Under the pieces are notes generated by a model, which worked only from the letters and a program-made list of their open reading frames with translations, did not search any database and had not been told where the DNA came from. The translations under genes were made by a program, and so were the position numbers. Of a stretch of 64,000 nucleotides of DNA, positions 27,156 through 35,102 are shown piece after piece. The DNA is from Desulfofundulus australicus DSM 11792 (GTDB lineage: Bacteria; Bacillota; Desulfotomaculia; Desulfotomaculales; Desulfovirgulaceae): NCBI RefSeq assembly GCF_900129285.1, contig NZ_FQUW01000009.1, forward strand, positions 53,488-117,487. The letters are read 5' to 3'. Position 1 is the first letter of the stretch, and each line of letters begins with the position of its first letter.

Positions 27156-27644
27156 TCAGGCCGCCCAGCTCACCTGACGCAGTACGGGTGTGCGCAAAAG
27201 GTGCTTGCCCTGCAACCCCCGGGCATCGTAATACCAGGTGGGAGGGTCCCCGCCGGCCAGGCCGTTCCGGGGTTCCCCCGGCAGGCGGGCCAGCATGGCC
27301 GAAAGGGCAGCTTTTTCCGCCCCGGCCGCTCCTTGAGCCGGTATGACGGTGAAACCCAGCTGACGGCCGAGGATGCGGGCAATACCGGAAGTATCGTCGC
27401 TGCTGTCTTCACCCACCACCACGGCCAGCTCCATCCGGGGCAGCAAAAGCTCACACCCGGAGGCCAACCGGCGTAAAAATCCCTCGCAGGCCTGTTCCTG
27501 GTTGGAAAGGAGCAGCACCAGTTTTCCCCGGCTTCTCCCGGCATAACGGCGGTAAACCAGGACCAGGCGGCATACCTTCACCACAACCGCCACCAGCCAC
27601 GCCAGCCAGAGCGCCAGGAGAAACTGCACCAGCAAGACAATCAC
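27156..27644 (-). CDS. Small membrane-anchored protein, glycosyltransferase-2-like fold fragment, unknown
   Basis: One N-terminal membrane helix (residues 2-28) is followed by a cytoplasmic domain of about 130 residues with KLVLLLSNQEQACEGFLRRL, MELAVVVGEDSSDDTSGIAR and ILGRQLGFTVI. The VVVGEDSSDDTSGIA stretch resembles the DDxSxDxT nucleotide-sugar motif of family-2 glycosyltransferases, but the catalytic remainder is absent, so activity is doubtful. Homologues of this size seem to occur beside metK or comF in related genomes, but I cannot name a family. Confidence 0.6.
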   Translation of the reverse strand: MIVLLVQFLLALWLAWLVAVVVKVCRLVLVYRRYAGRSRGKLVLLLSNQEQACEGFLRRLASGCELLLPRMELAVVVGEDSSDDTSGIARILGRQLGFTVIPAQGAAGAEKAALSAMLARLPGEPRNGLAGGDPPTWYYDARGLQGKHLLRTPVLRQVSWAA

Positions 27645-27699
27645 CCCCGTTTTCGCTCCTGCTCCACCATATGCAGGACCGCCGGCGGGGGTGAAAGGG

Positions 27700-27750
27700 T
27701 CAGCGGCGTTTTAAAGGCGTTTTAAGGCGTTTTTAAATCGTATTAAATAA
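27700..27750. repeat. Short tandem GGCGTTTTAA repeat
   Basis: Between metK and the membrane protein the string GGCGTTTTAAA-GGCGTTTTAA-GGCGTTTTTAAA repeats an 10-12 base unit three times. No function is apparent; it may reflect replication slippage or an A/T-tract in the metK terminator region. Confidence 0.5.
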
Positions 27751-27802
27751 TATTCCTAATATTCCCGGAGTTCCCGGATGCTCTTATTATGTGCCCGCCT
27801 TT

Positions 27803-28993
27803 CTACGCTCCCGCTTCTTTGCGCAGGATTTCCGCCTTGTCGGTACGCTCCCAGGGGAGGTCGATATCGGTGCGGCCGAAGTGGCCGTAGGCGGCGGTGC
27901 GGCGGTAAATGGGCCGGCGCAAATCGAGGGCCTTAATGATTCCGGCCGGCCGCAGGTCAAAATGTTCCCGGATCAGCCTGACCAGCAGCTCATCACTGAC
28001 CTTACCGGTACCGAAGGTGTCCACCATGATGGATACCGGGCGGGCCACGCCGATGGCGTAGGCCAGCTGTACCTCGCACTTATCGGCCAGCCCGGCAGCC
28101 ACAATATTTTTGGCCACATAGCGGGCGGCATAGCTGGCGGAGCGGTCCACCTTGGTGGGATCCTTGCCGGAAAAGCAGCCGCCGCCGTGGCGGGCCATAC
28201 CACCGTAGGTATCCACAATTATCTTGCGCCCGGTGAGGCCCGTATCGCCCTGCGGGCCGCCGATGACAAAACGGCCGGTGGGGTTGATGAAGTAGCGGGT
28301 GGTGGAGTTGAGCAGTTCCGGCGGTATGACCGGCCGGATAACCTTTTCAATCAGGTCCTCCCGGATCTGGTCCAGGGGTACCCGCGGGTGATGCTGGGCC
28401 GAAATGACCACCGTATCCAGGCGCACCGGCCGGTCGTCCTCATATTCCACCGTCACCTGCACCTTGCCGTCGGGACGCAGGTAGGGCAGTTCCCGGGTCT
28501 TCCGCACCGTGGCCAGCCGGCGGGCCAGCCGGTGGGCCAGGGCAATGGGCAGGGGCATGAATTCCTTTGTTTCATTGGTGGCAAAACCAAACATCATGCC
28601 CTGGTCCCCGGCGCCAATGGCCTCGATCTCCGAGTCGGTCATCTCCCCCGAGCGGGCCTCCAGGGCTTTGTTCACGCCCATGGCAATATCCGGCGATTGC
28701 TCGTCAATGGAAGTTATCACCGCGCAGGTGTCGCAGTCAAAGCCGTATTTGGCCCGGGTGTAGCCTATCTCCCGCACCGTTTCCCGGGCAATCCGGGGAA
28801 TATCCACATAGCACCTGGTGGTAATCTCACCGGCTACCAGAATCAAACCGGTGGTGACCAGCGTTTCGCAGGCCACCCGGGCATTCGGGTCCTGGGCAAT
28901 AATCTCATCCAGGATGGCGTCAGAAATTTGATCGGCCACCTTGTCCGGGTGACCTTCGGTTACCGATTCCGAAGTAAATAGTCTCCTGGTCAA
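27803..28993 (-). CDS. metK: S-adenosylmethionine synthetase
   Basis: The protein of about 396 residues begins [20 protein letters not shown] and has all MetK signatures: [16 protein letters not shown] (ATP/methionine site) and [20 protein letters not shown] (the glycine-rich P-loop-like region). It forms SAM from methionine and ATP. A GGAGGT site lies seven bases before a TTG at 28993, which gives the normal family start; ATG codons further upstream would add residues with no counterpart. It has its own promoter (29035-29064) and no SAM riboswitch in the short leader. Confidence 0.96.
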   Translation of the reverse strand: MTRRLFTSESVTEGHPDKVADQISDAILDEIIAQDPNARVACETLVTTGLILVAGEITTRCYVDIPRIARETVREIGYTRAKYGFDCDTCAVITSIDEQSPDIAMGVNKALEARSGEMTDSEIEAIGAGDQGMMFGFATNETKEFMPLPIALAHRLARRLATVRKTRELPYLRPDGKVQVTVEYEDDRPVRLDTVVISAQHHPRVPLDQIREDLIEKVIRPVIPPELLNSTTRYFINPTGRFVIGGPQGDTGLTGRKIIVDTYGGMARHGGGCFSGKDPTKVDRSASYAARYVAKNIVAAGLADKCEVQLAYAIGVARPVSIMVDTFGTGKVSDELLVRLIREHFDLRPAGIIKALDLRRPIYRRTAAYGHFGRTDIDLPWERTDKAEILRKEAGA

Positions 28994-29034
28994 TCCAAAC
29001 ACCTCCATAACTGCGGGCAAAAACTGCCACGACT

Positions 29035-29064
29035 ATTCTAGCAGAAAGCCCGGAGCAGTGTCAA
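29035..29064 (-). promoter_or_regulatory. metK promoter
   Basis: On the minus strand TTGACA (29059-29064) and TAGAAT (29035-29040) are 18 bases apart, about 40 bases before the metK start. Confidence 0.7.
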
Positions 29065-29113
29065 ATTAATTCCAGAACCGGGCTGAAAAGAGCTAATTCA
29101 CCCGGCCCTTACA

Positions 29114-29146
29114 CCCAGAATATGACATATATTTACATATTCTGGG
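29114..29146. promoter_or_regulatory. Inverted repeat between divergent metK and DUF1659 promoters
   Basis: CCCAGAATATG (29114-29124) is perfectly inverted as CATATTCTGGG (29136-29146) with an AT-only-like 11-base centre. It abuts the -35 of the rightward promoter, so it is a candidate operator or a cruciform; it has no T-run and is not an evident terminator. Confidence 0.5.
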
Positions 29147-29147
29147 C

Positions 29148-29176
29148 TTGACGGCATCTCCCGGCCGGGGTATAAT
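29148..29176 (+). promoter_or_regulatory. Promoter of the DUF1659-DUF2922-YvrJ operon
   Basis: TTGACG (29148-29153) and TATAAT (29171-29176) lie 17 bases apart, a near-perfect sigma-A promoter, followed nine bases later by the LexA-like box. Confidence 0.85.
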
Positions 29177-29184
29177 AGGGTTAC

Positions 29185-29200
29185 TCGAACACGTGTTCGA
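29185..29200 (+). promoter_or_regulatory. LexA/DinR (SOS) box
   Basis: TCGAACACGTGTTCGA is a perfect 16-base palindrome. Its core CGAAC-ACGT-GTTCG matches every position of the Bacillus LexA consensus CGAACRNRYGTTCG. It covers the expected transcription start of the operon, the position at which LexA blocks initiation. Confidence 0.8.
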
Positions 29201-29229
29201 TGGTTAGTTCTATGAGGAGGTGTTCCTTT

Positions 29230-29454
29230 ATGGCTGTAAACAGAGTTCCCGGTACCACTGTCCTGCGGCTGGTCCTGCAGACCGGAATGGATGATGAGGG
29301 CAACCCGGTTTACCGCAACAAGAACCTGAACAACATCCGTCCCGACGCCGCCGATGAGGATCTTTTCGATGTGGCCCAGGCGCTGGCCGGCCTCCAGGAA
29401 TACCCCCTGGCGGGAGTAAACCGGATCGATAACGTCCGCCTGCTCCAGGCCTAA
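29230..29454 (+). CDS. DUF1659 small protein
   Basis: A 74-residue protein (MAVNRVPGTTVLRLVLQTGM, DDEGNPVYRNKNLNNIRPDA, DEDLFDVAQALAGLQEYPLA, RIDNVRLLQA) matches the DUF1659 pattern: a short beta hairpin with LVLQTGxDxxGNPxxRxKxLxNI followed by a helix and a C-terminal strand. An AGGAGG site lies seven bases before the ATG. It is the first gene of a three-gene operon behind a LexA-boxed promoter. No membrane segment is seen and no biochemical function is known. Confidence 0.9.
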   Translation: MAVNRVPGTTVLRLVLQTGMDDEGNPVYRNKNLNNIRPDAADEDLFDVAQALAGLQEYPLAGVNRIDNVRLLQA

Positions 29455-29561
29455 CGGCCGGTGTTTGAAGCGGGACCCGTGTTAAACAGGTCCCGCTCAT
29501 GACCCAAATCCGTGTAACAGAACGGCTGTTATCATTTAAGACCACAAGGAGGTGCTTTTAA

Positions 29562-29795
29562 GTGGCCATCACCACCACCCAGACCCTGCGCATGGTTTTT
29601 AAGAATGAAAGCGGCTCCAACTTTACCATCAGCCTGGACAACCCCCGGGACAATATTACCGCCGCCGAAATTGAAGCCGTCATGGACCTGATCATCAGCA
29701 AAAACGTCTTCCAAACCGGCGGCGGCGCCCTGGTATCCAAGCAGGATGTGCAGATTGTCGACCGCACCACCAACGACCTGTACGACCCGGCCTAG
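29562..29795 (+). CDS. DUF2922 small protein
   Basis: The 77-residue protein (MAITTTQTLRMVFKNESGSN, FTISLDNPRDNITAAEIEAV, MDLIISKNVFQTGGGALVSK, QDVQIVDRTTNDLYDPA) fits DUF2922: two strands, the LxNPRxNITxAEIxAVM helix and a final strand pair. It begins with GTG after AAGGAGGTG. It lies 107 bases after the DUF1659 gene and before yvrJ; this trio recurs in Firmicutes, which suggests the products work together. Function unknown. Confidence 0.9.
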   Translation: MAITTTQTLRMVFKNESGSNFTISLDNPRDNITAAEIEAVMDLIISKNVFQTGGGALVSKQDVQIVDRTTNDLYDPA

Positions 29796-29813
29796 ACCAT
29801 CCCCTTCAACATC

Positions 29814-29843
29814 CCGGCCCCCGGCAACACTGCCGGGGGCCGG
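29814..29843. terminator. Perfect 13-bp hairpin between the DUF2922 and yvrJ genes
   Basis: CCGGCCCCCGGCA (29814-29826) and TGCCGGGGGCCGG (29831-29843) pair perfectly around a four-base loop. No T-run follows, so it may pause polymerase, stabilise the upstream mRNA or act as a factor-dependent terminator. Confidence 0.5.
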
Positions 29844-29874
29844 CCTCCCCGAGATAAGAAGGGATTCTAAGGTT

Positions 29875-29898
29875 GGTATTCGGCTTTAGCCGAATACC
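29875..29898. other. Second hairpin upstream of yvrJ
   Basis: GGTATTCGGCT and AGCCGAATACC flank a two-base centre just downstream of the GC-rich hairpin and 50 bases before the yvrJ start. It could shape expression of the last gene of the operon. Confidence 0.45.
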
Positions 29899-29950
29899 TT
29901 CTAAATCCCACTTCTCACCTCTCACTTCTCATATCCGGAGGTGCTGCCTT

Positions 29951-30097
29951 GTGGAAACCATTTTGCAGGCTGTAGGCAACCTGGGTTTTCCCATTGTGGT
30001 CACCGCCTACCTGCTGGTGCGCATTGAAGCCAGGCTGGAGAACCTGGCCGCCAGCATCGCCGGGCTTGCCCAGGCGGTGAACGCCCTGCGGAAGTAG
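29951..30097 (+). CDS. yvrJ: YvrJ-family small membrane protein
   Basis: Forty-eight residues: METILQAVGNLGFPIVVTAY, LLVRIEARLENLAASIAGLA, QAVNALRK. A single membrane helix (about 8-23) ends in LLVRIE and is followed by an amphipathic helix, the YvrJ family pattern, which resembles small holin-like or BhlA-like proteins. The start is a GTG with CGGAGGTG at good spacing. It is the third gene behind the LexA-boxed promoter. Membrane action after DNA damage is a reasonable but untested idea. Confidence 0.85.
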   Translation: METILQAVGNLGFPIVVTAYLLVRIEARLENLAASIAGLAQAVNALRK

Positions 30098-30152
30098 CAA
30101 ACCCGGCCGGAAAACTACAGGACCGCTCACTTTTACCGCCGGCACTTTGCCA

Positions 30153-30262
30153 TTAAGATTCCACCCCGTACAGATCAAAGCCAAACTGAATGAAATGGCG
30201 ATCAAAAGCGAAAGCACTGCCTATTCCCAGGCGCTCCATGACTGCAAAGGTAGTGGCACCGC
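30153..30262 (-). pseudogene. 3' remnant of a PIN-domain (VapC) toxin
   Basis: In the frame one base off the antitoxin gene the minus strand reads GATTFAVMERLGIGSAFAFD, RHFIQFGFDLYGVES and stop. TTFAVMERLGI-xxAFxFDRHF is the C-terminal end of PIN toxins, with the last acidic residue. It compares directly with TTFAVMERLRIEQVFTFDHH in the intact toxin at 54239-54661. The N-terminal two-thirds with the other catalytic Asp residues is deleted. Confidence 0.8.
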
Positions 30263-30519
30263 TTAATTTCTCCTTCGGCAAGATAGGAATCGTGGTTTAC
30301 GGAAATATCCTTTTTCCCGCTTTCTCCCACGCCAACGAGCCGCCAGATGGGGTCTTCGGCACTCAATGGCCGGACCGGTTCAATCTTTTTCATGCGTATC
30401 TCATTGTCCTCCAGATAGACCTGCAGGTAATCACCTTCGCGAATATTTAGCTTTTTTCTGATCGAGACTGGAATTGTCAACTGCCCTTTGGCAGTAACAC
30501 GCATTACTTCACAACTCAT
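30202..30519 (-). CDS. AbrB/MazE-type (VapB) antitoxin, run on into a dead toxin gene
   Basis: MSCEVMRVTAKGQLTIPVSI RKKLNIREGDYLQVYLEDNE is the swapped-hairpin AbrB DNA-binding domain; the following LVGVGESGKKDISVNHDSYL AEGEIKR is the toxin-binding tail. The normal stop seems to have been lost with the deletion of the toxin 5' end, so about 15 foreign residues (CHYLCSHGAPGNRQCFRF) follow in the wrong frame of the PIN remnant. The DNA-binding part is intact and could still repress its promoter. The start at 30519 has GGGGGA upstream. Confidence 0.75.
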   Translation of the reverse strand: MSCEVMRVTAKGQLTIPVSIRKKLNIREGDYLQVYLEDNEIRMKKIEPVRPLSAEDPIWRLVGVGESGKKDISVNHDSYLAEGEIKRCHYLCSHGAPGNRQCFRF

Positions 30520-30635
30520 AATAGAATCCCCCATTGTGGTTTGATTTTCTTACTACAAGTATACCACAGTTACGTGCCGGAATTGAGCAAAGCCGGGCTA
30601 AAGATTGCCCGGCTTTACCTCCCATAATGCTTATA

Positions 30636-32063
30636 TTAGCAGCCCTCCTGCAGCCCCAGCATGGCCCGGACCTCCTGCTGGAGCCGGCGCAGCTCGCCCT
30701 CCGTACCGGCCTCCACGTAGACACGGAAAAGGGGTTCGGTGCCCGAAGCCCTTATCAGCACCCAGGAACCGTTCTCCAGCACCAGCTTGGTCCCATCCAC
30801 GGCAATGCGCCGCTCCACCTTCAGGCCGCCAATTTCCCGGGGGTGAAAATCTTCAAGCAGCTCCAGGATCCTCTTTTTATTTTCCGCCGGGGTATGTACA
30901 TCCAGCCGCTCGCTAAGCAACCGGCCGTAACTGGACCAGACTTCAGCAGCCAGGTCGCCCAGGCTCCTGCCGTGGGCGGCCACCATTTCCGCAGCCAGAA
31001 GCCCGGCCAGGATGCCATCCTTTTCGGGGATATGCCCGCGGATGGACAATCCCCCGCTTTCCTCCCCTCCCAGAAGACAATTTTCTTCCCGCAGGTACTG
31101 GCCAATATACTTGAAGCCCACAGGTGTTTCATAGGCCTCCTGCTCATGGGCCCGGGCCAGGCGGTCCAGCAGGTGGGTGGTGGCCACCGTGCGCACCACC
31201 GGCCCCCGTTCACCACGGGTCTTGAGCAGGTGATAATACAGCAGGGGCAGGAAGAGGTTGGGCGCTATATAGGTGCCGTCCCGGTCAATGATGCCGAAGC
31301 GATCGGCATCCCCGTCCAGGGCCAGGCCCAGGTGGGCCCCGCGTTCCAGAACCAGGGAGCGCAGCTCGCCCAGGGATTTACCGGTGGGCTCGGGGAGGCT
31401 GCCGCCAAAAAGCGGATCCCGCCGGTTGTGAATGGTTTCCACCTCCACCCCCTCACCGGCCAGGATATCCTCCAGGTAACCGATACCCGCCCCGTACATG
31501 GGGTCCACGATAACCTTCAACCGGGCCTTTCTGATGGCCTCGAAGTCAACCAGCCCTTTTATATGCTGGATGTAGGCGGCCCGGGGGTCAATCCGGCGAA
31601 CGGAACCAGCGGGGAGCCCACCCGGCTCATCCCGTTCCCCCGCATCCTGCAGGCGGTGAATTTTATCCTCAATTTCCCGGGTGATGTGGGGCAGGGCGGG
31701 CCCGGCATATTCGGGGATAAACTTGAACCCGTTGTACTCCGGCGGGTTGTGGCTGGCCGTCAGCATAACGGCCCCCCCGGCCCGGTGCTCTTTAATGGCA
31801 AAGGCGGTAACCGGAGTGGGGGTGGCCCCTGCGGTAAGGTAGACGGGAATGCCCCGCCGGGCAAAAACGCCGGCCACGGTGTCGGCCAGGTGTTCCGACA
31901 GGAAACGGTTATCGTAGCCCACCACCACCCCCCGCCCGGCCAGCCGGTGGTCCTCCAGGTAGCCGGCCACCGCCCGGGCCACCAGGGCCACGTTATCAAA
32001 GGTGAAATCCCGGGCCAGCACCCCCCGCCAGCCGTCGGTGCCAAAGGAAATTCTGGTAGCCAG
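30636..32063 (-). CDS. Phosphohexomutase (phosphoglucomutase/phosphomannomutase family), CTG start
   Basis: The alpha-D-phosphohexomutase signatures are complete: catalytic-serine loop VMLTASHNPPEYNG, metal loop LALDGDADRFGIID, sugar-binding GEESGGLSIRGH and phosphate-binding RASGTEPLFRVY. The essential N-terminal motif TRISFGTDGWRG lies upstream of the first ATG/GTG in the frame. Between it and an in-frame stop only ATT, ATT and CTG are available, so translation most likely starts at CTG 32063 after a GGGGGG site, giving 475 residues. It interconverts hexose-1-P and hexose-6-P and would feed the adjacent nucleotide-sugar and wall-polymer genes. Confidence 0.92.
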   Translation of the reverse strand: MATRISFGTDGWRGVLARDFTFDNVALVARAVAGYLEDHRLAGRGVVVGYDNRFLSEHLADTVAGVFARRGIPVYLTAGATPTPVTAFAIKEHRAGGAVMLTASHNPPEYNGFKFIPEYAGPALPHITREIEDKIHRLQDAGERDEPGGLPAGSVRRIDPRAAYIQHIKGLVDFEAIRKARLKVIVDPMYGAGIGYLEDILAGEGVEVETIHNRRDPLFGGSLPEPTGKSLGELRSLVLERGAHLGLALDGDADRFGIIDRDGTYIAPNLFLPLLYYHLLKTRGERGPVVRTVATTHLLDRLARAHEQEAYETPVGFKYIGQYLREENCLLGGEESGGLSIRGHIPEKDGILAGLLAAEMVAAHGRSLGDLAAEVWSSYGRLLSERLDVHTPAENKKRILELLEDFHPREIGGLKVERRIAVDGTKLVLENGSWVLIRASGTEPLFRVYVEAGTEGELRRLQQEVRAMLGLQEGC

Positions 32064-32112
32064 AATAATCCCCCCTTCTCAATACTTGGCAGTATTAATT
32101 TACCCGGCCAGC

Positions 32113-32850
32113 CTACTGGGGCATTTTGCCGGGAAGCTTATCGGTAATGTCGGTTACGTTCTGCATGGTGTCCTCTTTTTTATCCACATACAGGTTGCCT
32201 TCTGAATCCAGGCTGGCATATACCACATCCTTGACCGACTTGACGCCCTGCTTTTCCAGCTCCCGGTAGAGCCAGTCTTCGGTCAGGTTGTTCTGCTTCA
32301 GGTTCTGCTGGATAACCACACCGTCCACAATTAATTCCGAGGGAATGCCCTGATACCTGGTGGGAATCTGCATATGCTCCGGGGTAAGGGGCTGCTTATG
32401 GCTCTTCAACAGCACGCTCAGCTTCCCGTTGGGTTCGGCCACGGCAAACTCCACATCGGCAATGTTAAACACGTTTTTTTCCCGCAGCTGCATCATCAGG
32501 TTATCCAGGTTGTAGGTCAATTTCTTCATGTTGTGTTCCAGGATCTTGCCATTGTGGATGATTACCGTGGGTTCACCTTCCAGCAGTTTGCGCAGGGGAC
32601 GGGATTTTAACGAACCATATTCGCAAATAAGTGTTAAAAGGCCGAACAGGACGAGCCCAAAGGCATAGTACCAGCCGTTTTCTTTCAGATCCGTAACCAG
32701 GGAGGCGGCAATGGAGCCAAGGACAATGGCGTTGACAAAATCCGCCACCGTAAGCTGTCCCACCTGGCTCTTACCCACCACCCGGGTAATTACCAGGACC
32801 GCCACAAAAGCACCCACCGCCCGGATAAGAATTTCCAGATAAGGATTCAT
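32113..32850 (-). CDS. DUF421/YetF-like membrane protein
   Basis: Three membrane helices (about 5-25, 35-55, 60-80) are followed by a cytoplasmic DUF421 domain: KSRPLRKLLEGEPTVIIHNG, KILEHNMKKLTYNLDNLMMQ LREKNVFNIADVEFAVAEPN GKLSVLLK, the pattern of YetF/YrbG proteins (some with spore-germination or stress links). The 245-residue length is typical. Its C-terminal tail (KKEDTMQNVTDITDKLPGKM) is polar and family-variable. It is probably monocistronic, upstream of the phosphohexomutase. Confidence 0.88.
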   Translation of the reverse strand: MNPYLEILIRAVGAFVAVLVITRVVGKSQVGQLTVADFVNAIVLGSIAASLVTDLKENGWYYAFGLVLFGLLTLICEYGSLKSRPLRKLLEGEPTVIIHNGKILEHNMKKLTYNLDNLMMQLREKNVFNIADVEFAVAEPNGKLSVLLKSHKQPLTPEHMQIPTRYQGIPSELIVDGVVIQQNLKQNNLTEDWLYRELEKQGVKSVKDVVYASLDSEGNLYVDKKEDTMQNVTDITDKLPGKMPQ

Positions 32851-32981
32851 TTTCCCTTCCCTCCATCAGTATTAATTTACAAGCCTTAGTTTACCGGGGG
32901 ACAGGGAAATTATACCGTGTTCCGGGAAGGGGGTTTACTTATTCCATTTACTGGCAATACTGGTACCGGGAGGGGTAAATC

Positions 32982-33122
32982 ATGGACAGCAAAAAGCTGC
33001 TCACCAGGCTGGAGAAAAGGCAAAAGATGTTTGAAGAATACCTGCGCCGGATCCGGCAGGGCCGTAAAAATAAGGTTCCGGCAGGCTGCAGGATCGGCTG
33101 CAGGGGCGCGGGCAAGAATTGA
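32982..33122 (+). CDS. Small basic protein, 46 residues, unknown
   Basis: A GGGAGGGG site eight bases before an ATG precedes MDSKKLLTRLEKRQKMFEEY, LRRIRQGRKNKVPAGCRIGC, RGAGKN. The first half is a charged amphipathic helix; the second half is a Lys/Arg-rich tail with two cysteines. It runs against the flanking leftward genes. No family is recognised. The strong ribosome-binding site and helix-favouring composition support it as real, but it could be fortuitous. Confidence 0.5.
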   Translation: MDSKKLLTRLEKRQKMFEEYLRRIRQGRKNKVPAGCRIGCRGAGKN

Positions 33123-33136
33123 ACCGGGGAGCGGTT

Positions 33137-34075
33137 TCAGCCGCTCCGGTCCGGGCTCAGGTTATACCTGTACCACTCCACAGTCAATTTCAAACCGGTA
33201 ACCAGGTCCGTGCGGGCCTGCCAGCCCAGGTTTTTTTGCGCCAGGTCACAGGACAGGTAGCTGTGGCGAATGTCCCCCGGGCGGGGCGGGCAGTAGCGGG
33301 CTTTTATTTTGCTCCCGGTAATTTGTTGCAACAGCTGGAATAGATCGTTCACCGACGTGGCCCGGCCGGTGCTTACATTAAGGACCCGTCCGCTTCCCCT
33401 TTTGATGGCGGCGAGGTTGGCTGCGGCCACATCCCCCACGAAAACGAAATCCCTGGTCTGCTCGCCGTCCCCAAAGATACAGGGAGCTTCACCCCGCAGC
33501 AGGCGGCGGGTAAAAACGGCCACCACCCCCCCTTCCCCCGTGGCATCCTGCCGGGGGCCGTACACGTTGGCATAACGCAGCACAGTGTAATCCAGCCCGT
33601 AAAGGGCGCGGTATACCTGCAGGTAATGTTCCACCGTATGCTTGGATATGCCGTACCCCGCCAGGGGGCGAACGGGATGTTCCTCGTCCACGGGCAGGTA
33701 GAGGGGATCCCCGTAAACCGCCGCCGAGGAAGCGTAGATCACCTTTTCCACCCCGGTGCGCCGGCAGGCCTCCAGCAGGTGGATGGTGCCTTCAATGTTT
33801 ACCGCGGCATCCCGGGCGGGATCGTCCAGGGAAGTCCGGACATCCACCTGGGCCGCCTGGTGCACGACCACCCGGGGCCGGAAATGCTCCAGGGTTTCCC
33901 GTACAAACACCTTATCCCGGATGTCCCCATGGTAAAGGCTGACCCCGGGGGGCAGGTTGGCCAGGCTGCCCCGGGAGAGGTCGTCCAGGACCGCCACCGT
34001 CGCCCCGCCCGCCGCCAGCTGCTCCACCACGTGGGAACCAATAAAACCGGCACCGCCGGTAACCAGAACCCGCAT
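33137..34075 (-). CDS. NAD-dependent sugar-nucleotide epimerase (UDP-glucose 4-epimerase-like)
   Basis: This is an extended SDR: RVLVTGGAGFIGSHVVEQLA (GxxGxxG NAD site), VLDDLSRG, SSAAVYGDP with catalytic Ser, and the YGISKHTVEHYLQ YxxxK pair, then RYANVYGPRQDATGEGG. The 312 residues match GalE-type epimerases of Firmicutes. It would epimerise UDP-sugars for cell-wall polymers. It sits downstream of galU and a WecA-type transferase, so UDP-glucose to UDP-galactose or UDP-GlcNAc to GalNAc/ManNAc-type precursors is plausible. Confidence 0.9.
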   Translation of the reverse strand: MRVLVTGGAGFIGSHVVEQLAAGGATVAVLDDLSRGSLANLPPGVSLYHGDIRDKVFVRETLEHFRPRVVVHQAAQVDVRTSLDDPARDAAVNIEGTIHLLEACRRTGVEKVIYASSAAVYGDPLYLPVDEEHPVRPLAGYGISKHTVEHYLQVYRALYGLDYTVLRYANVYGPRQDATGEGGVVAVFTRRLLRGEAPCIFGDGEQTRDFVFVGDVAAANLAAIKRGSGRVLNVSTGRATSVNDLFQLLQQITGSKIKARYCPPRPGDIRHSYLSCDLAQKNLGWQARTDLVTGLKLTVEWYRYNLSPDRSG

Positions 34076-34160
34076 GCTTAACCCCTTTCGTCATCCTGCA
34101 GAATTTATCGCCCGGCCAACCGGGGCGGCAGTGGCCAACCGGGCAGCGCTGTACATAAGC

Positions 34161-34186
34161 GGGAGCCGGTCTTAAAACCGGCTCCC
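34161..34186 (-). terminator. Hairpin after galU
   Basis: GGGAGCCGGT and ACCGGCTCCC pair perfectly across six bases, 15 bases past the galU stop. The T-run is weak, so it may be a pause or mRNA-end stabiliser before the epimerase gene. Confidence 0.5.
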
Positions 34187-34200
34187 ACCATGCCGGGCTT

Positions 34201-35070
34201 CTAGAGGTTCCGCACAACTTCCTTGAGGTAAGAAGCAAATTCTTCGCCCAGGTCCGGCCGGTCCAGGGCAAATTCCACCATGGCCTTCAGGTATCCCAGC
34301 TTATCGCCCACATCGTAGCGGCGCCCCTTAAAAGCAAGGCCGTAGACCGGCTGCTCCTGACAGAGCACCTTCAACGCGTCGGTAAGCTGGATCTCCCCGC
34401 CCGCCCCGGGCGGCGTCTCGGCCAGAATATCAAAAATGCGCGGGTCAATTATGTAACGGCCCATAATGGCCAGGCAGGAAGGTGCCTCCTCGGGTGATGG
34501 TTTTTCCACCAGGTCCCGCACCCGGTAGACGCCATCCCTAATGGGCTCGGCATCCAGGATTCCGTACTTGCTGACGTCCTCACGGGGTACCTCCTGCACT
34601 GCCAGGATGGTACCCGGCATCTCTTCGTAAAGGTTCAACAGCTGCTTTAGACACGGTGTCCTGCTGCGCACAATGTCATCGCCCAGCAGCACGGCAAAGG
34701 GCTCATTGCCGATGAATTTCCGGGCGCAGTAAACCGCATGCCCCAGCCCCCGGGGTTCTTTCTGCCGCACATAATATATGTCGACCATCTCGCTGATATC
34801 CTGTACCAGCTCCAGCAGCCCCAGCTTATCCCTGGCCCTGAGCTGTTCCTCCAGGTCCGGGGATTTGTCAAAGTGGTCCTCTATGGCCCGCTTGTGACGG
34901 CCGGTAATGATCAGGATGTCCTCGATACCCGAATGTACCGCCTCTTCGATGATGTACTGGATGGTGGGCTTGTCGACTATGGGCAGCATTTCCTTGGGCT
35001 GGGCCTTGGTAGCCGGCAGGAAGCGTACGCCCAGGCCGGCTGCCGGAATGATTGCCTTGGATATGCGCAT
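34201..35070 (-). CDS. galU: UTP-glucose-1-phosphate uridylyltransferase
   Basis: The family start MRISKAIIPAAGLGVRFLPA with the nucleotide-binding GxGxRxLPxTK loop, KEMLPIVDKPTIQYIIEEAV, FAVLLGDDIV (metal Asp) and VEKPSPEEAPS are GalU signatures. The enzyme makes UDP-glucose. The ATG at 35070 gives the normal 289-residue length; the open frame upstream is extra. Flanked by the WecA-type transferase and the epimerase, it supplies precursors for wall polymer synthesis. Confidence 0.95.
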   Translation of the reverse strand: MRISKAIIPAAGLGVRFLPATKAQPKEMLPIVDKPTIQYIIEEAVHSGIEDILIITGRHKRAIEDHFDKSPDLEEQLRARDKLGLLELVQDISEMVDIYYVRQKEPRGLGHAVYCARKFIGNEPFAVLLGDDIVRSRTPCLKQLLNLYEEMPGTILAVQEVPREDVSKYGILDAEPIRDGVYRVRDLVEKPSPEEAPSCLAIMGRYIIDPRIFDILAETPPGAGGEIQLTDALKVLCQEQPVYGLAFKGRRYDVGDKLGYLKAMVEFALDRPDLGEEFASYLKEVVRNL

Positions 35071-35102
35071 GCAAGCAACACCCCCATTGAAAAATAAAGT
35101 GT

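Noticed and set aside
27156..27644. Functional family-2 glycosyltransferase
   Set aside because: Only a DDxSDDT-like stretch is present and the catalytic half is missing in 162 residues, so activity was not claimed.
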